32,191 bases of DNA from Flavobacteriia bacterium (GCA_019455045.1 JACFND010000022.1:8774-40964); one strand, 5' to 3'; counted from the stretch's first letter, positions 1 through 8,643 are shown. The notes: generated from the sequence alone by a model not told the origin. Numbers and translations are program-made.

Positions 1-761
1 TCGTCCCAAAAGGTTTCTTCCACCGCAATGCTTTTTCTGATACGGTTCGGATTGACTTCTGACAGATGGATTCCTCTGACCACATTGAAAAAATGTTTGC
101 CCGATTTGCCAAACAGACTGACCATCTCATTCAATGTTTTTTGTTTCAGATCTTTTCCGTTGAAAATTCCCAGTGAATTCATTCGGGTTGCAGTAACTTT
201 TCCAACGCCGTAAAATTTTTCGATTGGAAGTTTTTCAAGGAATTCAATCACCTGATCGGGATGTATCGTTTTTTGTCCGTTGGGTTTGTTGATGTCTGAT
301 GCAACTTTTGCCAGAAATTTATTGATCGAAATTCCTGCTGATGCAGTCAGTCCGGTCTTTTCAAAAATTTCTTTTCTGATTTCTCTTGCGATGTCGTTTG
401 CGGAATCAACTCCTTTTTTGTTTTGGGTTACATCCAGATAGGCTTCGTCCAGAGACAAAGGTTCGACCAAATCGGTGTATTCAAAAAATATATTTCTGAC
501 CTGTTTTGAAACTTCTTTGTATCTGCCAAATCTCGGTTTGACGATGATCAGCTGAGGACATTTCTCCAATGCAATCCTGGTGGGCATGGCAGAACGGACA
601 CCAAATTTTCTGGCTTCATAACTGGCTGTGGTCAAAACGCCTCTGTGCATACCGCCGACTGCGATTGCTTTTCCTCTCAATTCGGGATGATCATGCTGCT
701 CCACGGATGCATAGAATGCGTCCATGTCCACATGTATGATTTTTCGAATCGGGAAATCCAT
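1..761 (-). CDS. dinB: DNA polymerase IV (Y-family), N-terminal part, cut by window edge
   Basis: Error-prone lesion-bypass polymerase of the Y family. Reading the minus strand from the ATG at 761 gives 253 codons with no stop before the window edge, so the C-terminal little-finger region lies outside. Visible motifs are HVDMDAFYASVE near residues 10-21, where D12 is a metal ligand, and SLDEAYLDV around 103-111, where D105 and E106 are the other catalytic acidic residues. A helix-hairpin-helix-like stretch (GVGKVTATRMNSLG) follows at about 190-205. The start at 761 is chosen because the family normally opens with a few residues before the HVDMD strand. The gene is divergent from hpt, with 163 bp between the two starts. 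Identification is firm; only the missing C-terminus limits it. Confidence 0.95.
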   Translation of the reverse strand, partial: MDFPIRKIIHVDMDAFYASVEQHDHPELRGKAIAVGGMHRGVLTTASYEARKFGVRSAMPTRIALEKCPQLIIVKPRFGRYKEVSKQVRNIFFEYTDLVEPLSLDEAYLDVTQNKKGVDSANDIAREIRKEIFEKTGLTASAGISINKFLAKVASDINKPNGQKTIHPDQVIEFLEKLPIEKFYGVGKVTATRMNSLGIFNGKDLKQKTLNEMVSLFGKSGKHFFNVVRGIHLSEVNPNRIRKSIAVEETFWD

Positions 762-900
762 GATACAAATCTACAAATTCAGTCCGTCGGGGCGAGCCGG
801 GAAGCGCTGAATTATACCGAAATTAACAACGCTGATATTATTCATACAGTCAGTCAGTTATTTAATCCGATAAATCAATCTCTGATTGACAAAAAAAATG

Positions 901-909
901 TAATTTTGC
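901..909 (+). promoter_or_regulatory. Candidate Bacteroidota -7 element upstream of hpt
   Basis: TAATTTTGC matches the Bacteroidota -7 consensus TANNTTTGC and lies 15 bp before the hpt ATG, which would leave a leader of only about 10 nt. No TTG sits at the ideal 19-bp spacing; the nearest, at 886-888, leaves only 12 bp. The call therefore rests on the -7 box alone. Confidence 0.4.
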
Positions 910-924
910 TCTCCATAAATTTTT

Positions 925-1467
925 ATGAAGGAAATCAAGATACACGACAAGATTTTTGTGCCCTATATCACTTTTGAGGAAATAGAGCATGCGATCAAAA
1001 AGGTGGCGAACACGCTTTATGAACAGCACAAAAACGATGTGCCTGTCTTTGTCGGCGTGCTCAACGGTGTCATTATGTTTATGAGTGATTTCCTGAAACA
1101 TTATCCGGGCGAATGCGAGATTTCATTTTTGAAACTCAAATCTTACGAAGGCACACATACCACCGGAAAGGTCGAAATGGAAATGGAAATTCCGATGGAT
1201 CTGAGCGGTCGGCATGTGATTATACTCGAAGACATCGTCGATACCGGAAACACATTGGAAGCGCTTTATGAAATTCTGAACAAAAAGAATGTGAAAAGCG
1301 TGAAGATTGCGACCTTGCTGTTTAAGCCGGATTCATACAAAAAGGATCTTCCGATCAATATGGTTGCAATCAGCATCCCCAACCGATTTGTGGTGGGATA
1401 CGGACTGGATTATGACGGATTGGGCAGAAATCTGCCGGATATTTATCAAATTAAATTAGAAGAATGA
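925..1467 (+). CDS. hpt: Hypoxanthine phosphoribosyltransferase
   Basis: Purine salvage enzyme that transfers the phosphoribosyl group of PRPP to hypoxanthine or guanine; cytoplasmic. The 180-residue length is normal for the bacterial family. The PRPP-binding loop is visible as VIILEDIVDTGNT at residues 98-110, preceded by a beta strand. The N-terminal FVGVLNGVIMFMSDF segment at 42-56 matches the family's first loop, and the C-terminal PNRFVVGYGLDYDG contains the usual purine-pocket region. The stop codon overlaps the start of adk in an ATGA arrangement (1464-1467), so the two purine-nucleotide genes are likely co-transcribed and translationally coupled. The first ATG of the frame is used; no upstream Shine-Dalgarno sequence is seen, as expected in this phylum. 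Confidence 0.93.
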   Translation: MKEIKIHDKIFVPYITFEEIEHAIKKVANTLYEQHKNDVPVFVGVLNGVIMFMSDFLKHYPGECEISFLKLKSYEGTHTTGKVEMEMEIPMDLSGRHVIILEDIVDTGNTLEALYEILNKKNVKSVKIATLLFKPDSYKKDLPINMVAISIPNRFVVGYGLDYDGLGRNLPDIYQIKLEE

Positions 1468-2048
1468 TCAACATCGTATTATTTGGCCCTCCGGGCAGCG
1501 GGAAAGGAACTCAGTCAAAATATCTTGAGAAAACCTTTAATCTGAAACAGCTTTCAACCGGTGATATGTTCAGATACAATCTGAAACACGACACCGATTT
1601 GGGAAAACTGGCGCGTTCATACATGGACAAAGGCCATCTGGTTCCGGACGAGGTGACGACCGATATGCTGAGAGCAGAACTGACAAAACACAAAGGTTTT
1701 GACGGTTTTATTTTTGACGGCTATCCGAGAACCACCGCACAGGCTGAATCGCTTGATCAGATTCTGAAAGAAGATATGGATGAGGAAGTGACCATCTGTC
1801 TTTCGCTGAGAGTGGATGATGAGATTTTGGTTTCGCGTCTTTTGGAAAGAGGAAAAGAGAGCGGTCGGGCAGATGATGCAAATGAGGAAATCATCAGAGA
1901 AAGGATTCGCGAATACTATCAGAAAACCGATGAAGTAGCTGAATTCTACAAAGCACAAAATAAATATGTGGAAATCGACGGTGTGGGCAATATCGATGAG
2001 ATTGCCGAAAAACTGAGCTGTCAGGTTGAACTGCATATTTCAGAATAA
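1464..2048 (+). CDS. adk: Adenylate kinase
   Basis: Interconverts ATP + AMP and 2 ADP; cytoplasmic. The P-loop GPPGSGKGTQ lies at residues 8-17, followed by STGDMFR (AMP-binding region, about 32-38), FDGYPRT (about 84-90) and LLERGKESGRADD, which is the family's LID-proximal arginine region. At 194 residues this is the short form: after RADD the chain goes directly into the C-terminal helix, without the roughly 30-residue zinc-ribbon-like LID of long bacterial forms. That is seen in other Bacteroidota and is not a truncation. It overlaps hpt by 4 bp and is followed 20 bp later by a strong hairpin terminator, so hpt-adk forms a closed two-gene operon. Confidence 0.94.
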   Translation: MINIVLFGPPGSGKGTQSKYLEKTFNLKQLSTGDMFRYNLKHDTDLGKLARSYMDKGHLVPDEVTTDMLRAELTKHKGFDGFIFDGYPRTTAQAESLDQILKEDMDEEVTICLSLRVDDEILVSRLLERGKESGRADDANEEIIRERIREYYQKTDEVAEFYKAQNKYVEIDGVGNIDEIAEKLSCQVELHISE

Positions 2049-2067
2049 ATTTCAGTTGAGATACAGA

Positions 2068-2099
2068 CAGCCGTTCAGAAATGAGCGGCTGTTTTTTTT
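2068..2099 (+). terminator. Intrinsic terminator of hpt-adk
   Basis: A 9-bp stem (CAGCCGTTC pairing with GAGCGGCTG, with one G-U pair) with a 6-nt loop is followed by eight T residues. It sits 20 bp after the adk stop on the plus strand. Confidence 0.85.
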
Positions 2100-2145
2100 C
2101 GGTAAAATTTTTTACTTTCGATTCTTCAACCAATTTTTATAAATC

Positions 2146-2673
2146 ATGTTTTTTCTGCTGTTTGGACTTTTTTTACTGCTTCTGATCCTGGTCCCAATTG
2201 GGATTGCTTATCTGATTTTCAGATTTTTGTCAAAAAAAGGATACAAAAAAATCGGGCTGATTGTTTTGTTTTCTGTCATCGTCGGGATGATTTATATAAT
2301 TTATACTGCGATTTATCCGACAGACAGTTTCTACAAAGATGAATTTGAAAACTTTACCGAAATTGAATTTCCAAAATCAGCAAAAATTGTTTGGAAGGAT
2401 TCGAGTTATCCGGATATTCACGGTGACTATCAGGCAGGTATGATATTTATTGCTGACAGTGCGGATTATGAGAATTTACTGAACCGGATTAAAAATAATT
2501 CCAAAGTCAGTACAGATACAATTAATTATCGGTTTGAAGAAGGAGAGATTACTTTCGCAAAAGAGAATTCAACCCGATTTTCATCTGTTTGGTCAGATGA
2601 TGAAAGACTGCCTTTTACCCTGATATTCAGATCCGACGGTCATTACATTTATTTTTCAGGAGCAAACCTGTAA
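2146..2673 (+). CDS. Small membrane protein of unknown function
   Basis: I do not recognise this 175-residue protein. The first 60 residues form two hydrophobic segments (about 2-28 and 38-58) separated by a short basic stretch (KKGYKK), which is typical of a two-pass inner-membrane anchor. The rest is a soluble acidic domain rich in aromatic residues, with short beta-like strands such as SAKIVWKDSSYPD and LPFTLIFRSDGHYIYFSG. Two closely spaced helices with a positive loop would place that domain on one side of the membrane; the sequence alone does not settle which side. It stands alone between the adk terminator and a convergent minus-strand gene whose stop is 25 bp away. Codon use is ordinary for the window, so it is probably a real but lineage-restricted gene. 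Confidence 0.75.
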   Translation: MFFLLFGLFLLLLILVPIGIAYLIFRFLSKKGYKKIGLIVLFSVIVGMIYIIYTAIYPTDSFYKDEFENFTEIEFPKSAKIVWKDSSYPDIHGDYQAGMIFIADSADYENLLNRIKNNSKVSTDTINYRFEEGEITFAKENSTRFSSVWSDDERLPFTLIFRSDGHYIYFSGANL

Positions 2674-2698
2674 AAAGTTTAAATCAATTTTTCAGAAA

Positions 2699-3082
2699 TC
2701 ACTCACCCGACTTTTTAATCTCAGTCAGTTTTGTTTCTTTTTTATTGCAGATTTCAAATACAAAATCATAGGATTTCTGTTTTCGATAGGTCGCACGATA
2801 AATTCTGCAGGGTTCGGCTCTGACCTCGTCAGTACCGAAATTTGTGATTTCGCTTTTCCCGAACAGTTCGTCATACACAAAAATGCTGTCCAGTTTTTCG
2901 GATTTTATAAATTCCGTAGCTTCATCCGAATAAACAATCGGATAAATCTTTGCTTCTTCAAGCGTTCTCGAATTGGGCAGATACGAACACTGTGCTGCCT
3001 TTGAACCAAAAAAGAAAGCCACAAACAGCAGCCCGATTCCAAAGCCGATCAGATAAAAACGAAGTCTTCTGAGAAAACTCAT
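2699..3082 (-). CDS. Small single-pass membrane protein, possibly DUF4258-like
   Basis: 127 residues. The N-terminus has a basic patch (LRRLRFYL) followed by one hydrophobic helix (about 10-27, IGFGIGLLFVAFFFG). Then comes a soluble domain with cysteines at the CSYLPNSRTLEEAK motif and at the PCRIYRATYR and EICNKKE segments. The start at 3082 gives a short basic N-terminus directly before the helix. It lies 23 bp behind ald in the same direction, so it is probably the last gene of the porX-tsaE-ald unit. The layout resembles small proteins annotated as DUF4258 that are often found next to alanine dehydrogenase in Flavobacteriia. That assignment is from memory of the family, not from an alignment, and no function is claimed. 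Confidence 0.65.
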   Translation of the reverse strand: MSFLRRLRFYLIGFGIGLLFVAFFFGSKAAQCSYLPNSRTLEEAKIYPIVYSDEATEFIKSEKLDSIFVYDELFGKSEITNFGTDEVRAEPCRIYRATYRKQKSYDFVFEICNKKETKLTEIKKSGE

Positions 3083-3105
3083 AAGATTTGAAAATTAGTC
3101 TGCAA

Positions 3106-4311
3106 TTATACGATTAATAAATTGATGTCGTGAAAATTCAGATCAAACCATTCGCTGACCTGCTGATTGGTCACTCTGCCGTGAAACAAATAGATGCCCT
3201 CTCTCAGCCCCATATCCGATTTGACCACTCTTTCAAAACCGCCTTCGTTAGCGATTTTCAGCAGATAAGGCATAAAGAAATTGCTCATCGCTTTGGTTGC
3301 GGTACGTGCCACACGCGAGGTGATATTGGCAACGCCATAGTGAATCACACCGTGTTTGATCACAATCGGATTGTCGAGGGTTGTAATTTCAGAAGTTTCA
3401 AAGCAGCCGCCGTTGTCTATGCTCAGATCGATGACCACAGCGCCAGGTTTCATGTTTTTAACCATCTTTTCGGTCACCACACAGGGCGCACGGACTTCGC
3501 CTCTCAGCGCACCGATCGCAACATCACATCTTTTTAATGACTTTGCCAGTTCTTTCGGATCGAGCATTGAAGTTGAAACTCTGACACCCAGATCGGTTTG
3601 CAGTCTTCTCAACCGGCTGAGCGAATCATCAAAGACCCGAACGCTTGCACCCAGTCCCAATGCTGCTTTTGAAGCATATTCGCCAACCGTTCCGCCGCCG
3701 AGTATCACCACTTCTGTCGGTCTGATTCCTGCCACACCGCCCATCAGTATTCCGTTTCCGCCGTTGGTGTTTGACAGCAGTTCGCCTGCAAGCAGTATGG
3801 AAGCGGTCCCCGCAATCTCGCTCAGCAGTCTGACAATCGGCAGATAACCGTGTGAATCTTTGATAAATTCAAAACCGATGGCAGTTGTTTTTTTTGCAGA
3901 CAGTTTTTCGAAATAAGTCCTTGTCTGCATATTGATCTGAACCGTTGAAACCAGAAATGAATCAGGATTCAGCATTTCGATTTCTTTGTCGGTCAGCGGA
4001 TTGACTTTGAGCACGACAGGTTTTGAAAAGACTTCTTTCGGATCATAAGAAATCTTTGCACCTGCTTCGGAATATTCGTTATCGGAATAATTTGCACCTT
4101 CGCCGGCACCCGATTCAACTGTGATTTCATGACCGTTTGAAACCAGTACCTGAACCGCATCGGGATTCAGACAAACTCTTTTTTCCTGCAGATGAATCTC
4201 TTTGGGTATGCCAATGCTCAGATTGCCGCCTCTCAGTTTCACTTCCAGTCTTTCTGCCTTCGGAATGAGCTCCTGACGCGAAAATGGTGTATAGACTCCG
4301 GTACTTTCCAT
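3106..4311 (-). CDS. ald: Alanine dehydrogenase
   Basis: NAD-dependent enzyme that interconverts L-alanine and pyruvate plus ammonia; cytoplasmic. At 401 residues it is slightly longer than the classical form (about 370), with a 30-residue N-terminal extension before IGIPKEIHLQEKRV. That motif contains the substrate-binding Arg/Lys pair typical of Ald/PNT. The Rossmann dinucleotide-binding loop is visible as VVILGGGTVGEYASKAA around residues 202-218, followed by an acidic residue in VFDDS. SLDNG-type residues in VVIDLSIDNGGCFETS match the family's late motif. It follows tsaE by 9 bp and precedes a small membrane protein by 23 bp, all on the minus strand. The extended N-terminus (MESTGVYTPFSRQELIPKAE) is common in the Bacteroidota version, so the ATG at 4311 is kept. 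Confidence 0.9.
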   Translation of the reverse strand: MESTGVYTPFSRQELIPKAERLEVKLRGGNLSIGIPKEIHLQEKRVCLNPDAVQVLVSNGHEITVESGAGEGANYSDNEYSEAGAKISYDPKEVFSKPVVLKVNPLTDKEIEMLNPDSFLVSTVQINMQTRTYFEKLSAKKTTAIGFEFIKDSHGYLPIVRLLSEIAGTASILLAGELLSNTNGGNGILMGGVAGIRPTEVVILGGGTVGEYASKAALGLGASVRVFDDSLSRLRRLQTDLGVRVSTSMLDPKELAKSLKRCDVAIGALRGEVRAPCVVTEKMVKNMKPGAVVIDLSIDNGGCFETSEITTLDNPIVIKHGVIHYGVANITSRVARTATKAMSNFFMPYLLKIANEGGFERVVKSDMGLREGIYLFHGRVTNQQVSEWFDLNFHDINLLIV

Positions 4312-4320
4312 TCTATAAAA

Positions 4321-4725
4321 TTAATCAAAAAAAATGTTTCTGATACCTTCTTCCGAAATAATTTTGACCCTATGAAAGTCCTCCGGAAGCAATCCGCTGA
4401 TCCGGTCGGGCCACTCGATAAAACAGGGATAACCCGAGTCGAGATATTCGTCCGTGCCAAAATCAAGCGCTTCCTCTTCTGATTTGATCCGATAAAAATC
4501 AAAATGATAAATCTTACCGGCTGGACAGTCATATTCGTTGATGATTGAAAAAGTCGGACTGCTGACTTCGTCTTTTGAACCCATCTTTTTGACCAGTGAT
4601 TTGATCAGTGTGGTTTTGCCAGCGCCAAGCTCGCCTTCAAACAAAACGACCGGATATTTGAATTCTGCCATCAGTTTTTCGGCTGCTTCGTCGAGCTGAT
4701 CGAGTGAATGAACCTGAATTGTCAT
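4321..4725 (-). CDS. tsaE: tRNA threonylcarbamoyladenosine biosynthesis ATPase TsaE
   Basis: Small ATPase that works with TsaB and TsaD in forming the t6A modification at position 37 of ANN-decoding tRNAs. The 134-residue length fits the family. The Walker A loop GELGAGKTTLIKSL lies at residues 31-44, followed by the SSPTFSIINEY switch (about 54-64), HFDFYRI (about 74-80) and the CFIEWPD motif (about 100-106). All of these are hallmarks of YjeE/TsaE. It sits 12 bp after porX and 9 bp before ald on the same strand. The porX-tsaE-ald order ties a translation-fidelity gene to a T9SS regulator only through shared transcription; no functional link is claimed. Confidence 0.93.
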   Translation of the reverse strand: MTIQVHSLDQLDEAAEKLMAEFKYPVVLFEGELGAGKTTLIKSLVKKMGSKDEVSSPTFSIINEYDCPAGKIYHFDFYRIKSEEEALDFGTDEYLDSGYPCFIEWPDRISGLLPEDFHRVKIISEEGIRNIFFD

Positions 4726-4737
4726 TGAGACCGATTT

Positions 4738-6288
4738 TTAAGATTTCGGGCTCAAAGTTATGAAAGGAATGATTAATTCTTCCATAGAAATTCCGCCATG
4801 CTGATAAGTGTCTTTGTAATAATTTACAAAATGGTTGTAATTTTTTGGGAACGCCAGAAAGACATCCTCTTTTGCAAAAATATATTTTGAACTCACATTG
4901 ACCCTTGGCAGATAATAGCCTTCCGCATCTTCGATCACAAACACATCATTGTCGTCATACTGAAGTTTTCGACCCATTTTGTATCTGATGTTGGTGCTGG
5001 TTTCGCGGTCGCCGATCACCTGAGACGGTTTTCTCACGAAGATGGTTCCGTGGTCTGTGGTCAGCAAAACTTTCATTCCTTCTTCCTGCGCTTTTTTAAT
5101 GATTTGAAGCAGATATGAATTTTCAAACCAGCTTTTTGTAATCGAACGATAGGTTTTGTCGTCACGAATCATCTGACTCACAATCTGATTGTCGGTTTTG
5201 GCATGAGAAAGTATATCGATAAAGTTATAAACGATGACCGTCAGATTTTTGTTTTTGTATTTGTGGAAATCATCAAGCACTTTCTTTTCAAAATCAGAAT
5301 TCAGGATTTTATAATACTGAGTGGTCAGATCTGACAGACCGAGTCTTTTCATCTGATCATCAAGAAATTCTTTTTCAAACTGATTTTTATTTCCGTCTTC
5401 GTTGTCATTCAGCCATTTGTCCGGAAATCTTTTTTCGATTTCTGACGGCAAAAGCCCTGAGAACAATGCGTTTCTTGCATATTGGGTCGCTGACGGAAGT
5501 ATGCTGTAATACATTTGTTCTTTTTCGATATTGAACATATTTGAAAACAGCGGTTCAATCGTTTTCCACTGGTCAAATCTCAGATTGTCAATCACAATCA
5601 GCATGGTGTTTTTGTCTTTTGACAAATGCGGTTTTGCATATTCTTTGAAAACGGTATGCGAAAGAACCGGTTTGTCGTCGGTGTGCAGCCAGTCGTGATA
5701 ATTTTTCTTTACAAATTTAAAAAAGGCTGCATTTGCTTCTCTTTTCTGGTCTTCGAGTATGACCGCCATCTGGTTGTCTTCAATGTTTTCGAGCTCCAAT
5801 TCCCAGAAAACCAATTTTTTATAAATGTCTTTCCAATCGTCATAATCTCTTGCATTCATCAGATCCATTGCAATTTTTCTAAATTCCTGCTGATAGTTGA
5901 CCACTGTTTTTTCGGTAATCAGTTTGTTTCTGTCCAGAATTTTTTTCAGACTGAGCAAAATCTGATTCGGGTTGACCGGTTTGATCAGATAATCGGCGAT
6001 ATGCGCACCGATCGCTTCTTCCATGATGTGTTCCTCTTCGCTTTTTGTAATCATCACCACAGGAAGCTGGGGTTTGATTTCCTTAATTTTCATCAGCGCC
6101 TCCAGACCGCTCATTCCGGGCATGTTCTCATCGATGAGGACTGCTGCAAAATTTTCGTTCGGAATAATTTCGAGTGCATCGGTTGCATTGTTGATCATTT
6201 GGGTTTCGTAACCTTTCTTTTCAAGAAAAATTGAATGCGGTTTCAGGAGTTCAATCTCATCATCTATCCATAAAATCTTTATCGCCAT
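4738..6288 (-). CDS. porX: PorX: response regulator with PglZ phosphatase-like domain (T9SS regulation)
   Basis: Two-domain regulator. Residues 1-120 form a receiver domain with acidic residues D9/D10, the phospho-acceptor D53 in LIDENMPG, T81 after VVMI, and K103 in YLIKPVNP. The C-terminal half is a PglZ/alkaline-phosphatase-superfamily domain, with the metal-ligand strand LIVIDNLRFDQW (about 230-241), a nucleophile-type Thr in PSATQYARNALFSG (T268), and LLTTDHGTIFVRKPS near residue 430. In Porphyromonas gingivalis PorX partners with the kinase PorY and the sigma factor SigP to control T9SS genes; that role is inferred here from the family. The start at 6288 is chosen because MAIKILWIDDE begins the receiver fold exactly, whereas the frame's upstream extension to 6387 has no domain and runs into the divergent HD gene. 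The length of 516 residues fits the family. PorY is not in this window. Confidence 0.92.
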   Translation of the reverse strand: MAIKILWIDDEIELLKPHSIFLEKKGYETQMINNATDALEIIPNENFAAVLIDENMPGMSGLEALMKIKEIKPQLPVVMITKSEEEHIMEEAIGAHIADYLIKPVNPNQILLSLKKILDRNKLITEKTVVNYQQEFRKIAMDLMNARDYDDWKDIYKKLVFWELELENIEDNQMAVILEDQKREANAAFFKFVKKNYHDWLHTDDKPVLSHTVFKEYAKPHLSKDKNTMLIVIDNLRFDQWKTIEPLFSNMFNIEKEQMYYSILPSATQYARNALFSGLLPSEIEKRFPDKWLNDNEDGNKNQFEKEFLDDQMKRLGLSDLTTQYYKILNSDFEKKVLDDFHKYKNKNLTVIVYNFIDILSHAKTDNQIVSQMIRDDKTYRSITKSWFENSYLLQIIKKAQEEGMKVLLTTDHGTIFVRKPSQVIGDRETSTNIRYKMGRKLQYDDNDVFVIEDAEGYYLPRVNVSSKYIFAKEDVFLAFPKNYNHFVNYYKDTYQHGGISMEELIIPFITLSPKS

Positions 6289-6342
6289 AAGACTGTTTTT
6301 TGCGTTAAATTTGTAAATTAATATTTGGTAAAATTCTGAATT

Positions 6343-7566
6343 TTGGAGTTCGTAAACAAGCTCAAGGTATTTAACGATCCGGTGCACGGTTTTATTAGCA
6401 TACCCAGTGAATTAATTTTTGATATCATCCAGCATCCGTATTTCCAGCGACTGCGAAGAATATGCCAAACCGGTCTGACCGAACTGGTTTATCCGGGTGC
6501 GAGACATTCGCGATTTCATCATGCTTTGGGTGCTATGTTTTTGATGCACAAAGCATTGGATACGCTTGAAATTAAAGGAATAAAAATTTCTGATGAAGAA
6601 AAAAATGCAGCACTGATTGCAATTCTTCTTCACGATATCGGTCACGGTCCTTTTTCGCATGCATTGGAACATACGATCATGGAAGATTGGCGGCACGAAG
6701 AAATTTCTCTCCACATCATGGAAATGCTGAACAATGAATTTTCGGGTCAGCTTGAATTGGCAATCAAAATTTTCAAAGGCGAATACAAAAGAAAATTTCT
6801 GACCCAACTGGTTTCGAGTCAGCTGGATGTCGATCGGTTGGATTATCTGAAAAGAGACAGTTTTTTTACCGGCGTGGTGGAAGGAAACATCAATCCAGAC
6901 CGGATCATTTCGACAATGAATGTAAATGATGATCAGCTGGTGATTGATTCAAAAGGAATTTATTCGATTGAAAAATATCTGATTGCACGGATGTTTATGT
7001 ACTGGCAGGTTTATAACCACAAAACTTCTGTAACTGCTGAAGTACTTGCCATTGAAGCGTTGAGACGTGCAAAAGAACTCAGTCGTTCAGGTGAGAAATT
7101 GTTTGCAACACCCGCTTTGGAATATTTCCTGAAAAACCCAAAATCACCCGATTGGGCAGAACGGCTTGAGTATTTTACAAAACTGGATGACAGCGATATT
7201 TGGACCTGTCTGAAACAGTGGCAGCATCATGACGATAAAATTCTGGCTTACATTTCATCTGCATTGGTCAACCGCAGACTGCCGGTTTCAAAAATTTACA
7301 GCAAAAAAGTTTCAAACCAAAAAATTGAAGAATTGACCGAAGAGGCAAAGACGATTGTGGGTGTTGACGACGGCAGTTATTTTGTGCACCAGACACGCAT
7401 CAGAGTAGCGCCTTATGACAGCGGACATTCGCCGATTTATATCATGAACAAAGACAAAACGCTGGATGAAATTTCTGATTCACCGCTTCAGATTTTGTCG
7501 CATCATCTTCTGAATCCGATCAAAAAGTATCACCTATGTTATTTGAATGTTAAGAAAAAAGCATAA
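6343..7566 (+). CDS. HD-domain phosphohydrolase (dNTPase/HD superfamily)
   Basis: 407-residue HD-superfamily hydrolase. The conserved metal motif is split as expected: HSRFHH (H55, H59, H60), the HD pair in LLHDIGHGPFSHALEH (H97, D98), and the late Asp in LDVDRLDYLKRDS. Proteins of this build resemble SAMHD1/dGTPase-type nucleotide triphosphohydrolases, but the actual substrate is not readable from the sequence. The start is a TTG at 6343: an in-frame TGA lies two codons upstream at 6337, and the next possible start, a GTG, falls inside the conserved NDPVHGFI motif. The gene is divergent from porX, with only 54 bp between the two starts, so their promoters must overlap or be very compact. It ends 42 bp before the lpxD start. 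Confidence 0.88.
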   Translation: MEFVNKLKVFNDPVHGFISIPSELIFDIIQHPYFQRLRRICQTGLTELVYPGARHSRFHHALGAMFLMHKALDTLEIKGIKISDEEKNAALIAILLHDIGHGPFSHALEHTIMEDWRHEEISLHIMEMLNNEFSGQLELAIKIFKGEYKRKFLTQLVSSQLDVDRLDYLKRDSFFTGVVEGNINPDRIISTMNVNDDQLVIDSKGIYSIEKYLIARMFMYWQVYNHKTSVTAEVLAIEALRRAKELSRSGEKLFATPALEYFLKNPKSPDWAERLEYFTKLDDSDIWTCLKQWQHHDDKILAYISSALVNRRLPVSKIYSKKVSNQKIEELTEEAKTIVGVDDGSYFVHQTRIRVAPYDSGHSPIYIMNKDKTLDEISDSPLQILSHHLLNPIKKYHLCYLNVKKKA

Positions 7567-7594
7567 TTCAATCGGCAGATATATCCAAAATTTA

Positions 7595-7603
7595 TATTTT
7601 TGC
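7595..7603 (+). promoter_or_regulatory. Candidate -7 element at the start of lpxD
   Basis: TATTTTTGC fits the Bacteroidota -7 consensus TANNTTTGC and ends only 5 bp before the lpxD ATG at 7609. Transcription would then begin at or next to the start codon, giving a leaderless message. No TTG lies at the ideal upstream spacing, so support is partial. Confidence 0.4.
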
Positions 7604-7608
7604 AGTCT

Positions 7609-8643
7609 ATGGAATTTAGCGCGTTAGAGATTGCTTCTTTTTTGGAAGGGAAAATAGAGGGGAATCCGGAGGTTAAAGTAGAAACCCTTTCCAAGATTGA
7701 AGAGGGCAAAGCCGGGTCAATTTCGTTTTTGGCCAATCTCAAATATGAGAACTATCTGTACAGCACGGGTGCGTCGATTGTAATCGTCTCAAACGGCTTT
7801 GTTCCCAAAAAAGAGGTGACTCCAACACTAATTTATGTGGACGATGCCTACCGTTCGTTCACCCGACTTCTGAATCACGCCAATCATCTGAGAAGCAAAA
7901 GAAAAGGAATCGAAGAAAATTCATTTATCAACGAATCCGCAAAAGTCGGAAAAGATGTGTATGTGGCGAATTTTGCATACATCGACAGAGATTCTGAAAT
8001 CGGTAATGATGTGATGATATTCTCAAATGTTCATGTTGGTCAGAATGTAAAGATCGGCGAGGGCAGCATCATCCATTCGGGTGTCAGACTGTATCCCGAT
8101 ACGGTGATCGGAAAAAACTGTATCATCCATGCCAATACGGTCATCGGTGCGGACGGTTTTGGATTTACACCCAAAGAAGACGGTTCGTTTGAAAAAGTTC
8201 CTCAGATCGGAAATGTGATCATCGGTGACAATGTAGAGATCGGTTCATCCTGTACCATCGACCGTGCGACGCTCGGTTCGACTGTCATCCGTTCGGGTGT
8301 GAAACTCGATAATCAGATTCAGATTGCGCACAATGTTGAAATCAGTGAAAACACTGTAATCGCATCTCAGACCGGGATTGCGGGTTCTACCAAAATCGGC
8401 AGAAACTGTATCATCGGCGGTCAGGTCGGTATCATCGGTCATCTGAAAATCGGAGATTTTGTACAGATTCAGGCACAAAGCGGTGTAAACAGCAATCTGG
8501 CAGACGGAGCAAAAGTTTACGGTTCGCCTGCGATGAATGCGGCTGACTTTAGAAAATCTTATGTATATTTCCGTAATTTTCCTGAAATCGTCAGAAAATT
8601 GGAAGAACTCGAAAAAGAAATTAAACAAACAATAAAGGAATAA
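7609..8643 (+). CDS. lpxD: UDP-3-O-(3-hydroxyacyl)glucosamine N-acyltransferase
   Basis: Third acyl step of lipid A synthesis: adds a 3-hydroxyacyl chain from ACP to the 2-amino group of UDP-3-O-acylglucosamine. 344 residues. The N-terminal uridine-binding domain (about 1-100) is followed by a long left-handed beta-helix of hexapeptide repeats (I/V-G-x-N/D-x-x pattern, about 105-310), which includes [15 protein letters not shown] and IQIAHNVEI. The His of the latter matches the family's catalytic base. A C-terminal helical tail ([11 protein letters not shown]) closes the trimer. The start at 7609 (MEFSALEIA) is preferred over the TTG three codons upstream. The stop overlaps the next ATG by one base (TAATG at 8641-8645), so translation is likely coupled to lpxC/fabZ. 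Confidence 0.95.
   Translation: MEFSALEIASFLEGKIEGNPEVKVETLSKIEEGKAGSISFLANLKYENYLYSTGASIVIVSNGFVPKKEVTPTLIYVDDAYRSFTRLLNHANHLRSKRKGIEENSFINESAKVGKDVYVANFAYIDRDSEIGNDVMIFSNVHVGQNVKIGEGSIIHSGVRLYPDTVIGKNCIIHANTVIGADGFGFTPKEDGSFEKVPQIGNVIIGDNVEIGSSCTIDRATLGSTVIRSGVKLDNQIQIAHNVEISENTVIASQTGIAGSTKIGRNCIIGGQVGIIGHLKIGDFVQIQAQSGVNSNLADGAKVYGSPAMNAADFRKSYVYFRNFPEIVRKLEELEKEIKQTIKE

Noticed and set aside
645-977. Plus-strand frame covering the dinB start and the dinB-hpt spacer
   Set aside because: It overlaps both dinB (opposite strand) and hpt. No conserved features; a chance open frame in a promoter region.
5626-6234. Plus-strand open frame of 202 codons opposite porX
   Set aside because: Antisense to the receiver and linker part of PorX. 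Low-complexity Phe/Val/Ile composition and no recognisable motif.
6289-6387. Upstream extension of porX to an earlier start
   Set aside because: The extra 33 residues have no similarity to receiver domains and would overlap the divergent HD gene; the canonical fold begins exactly at 6288.
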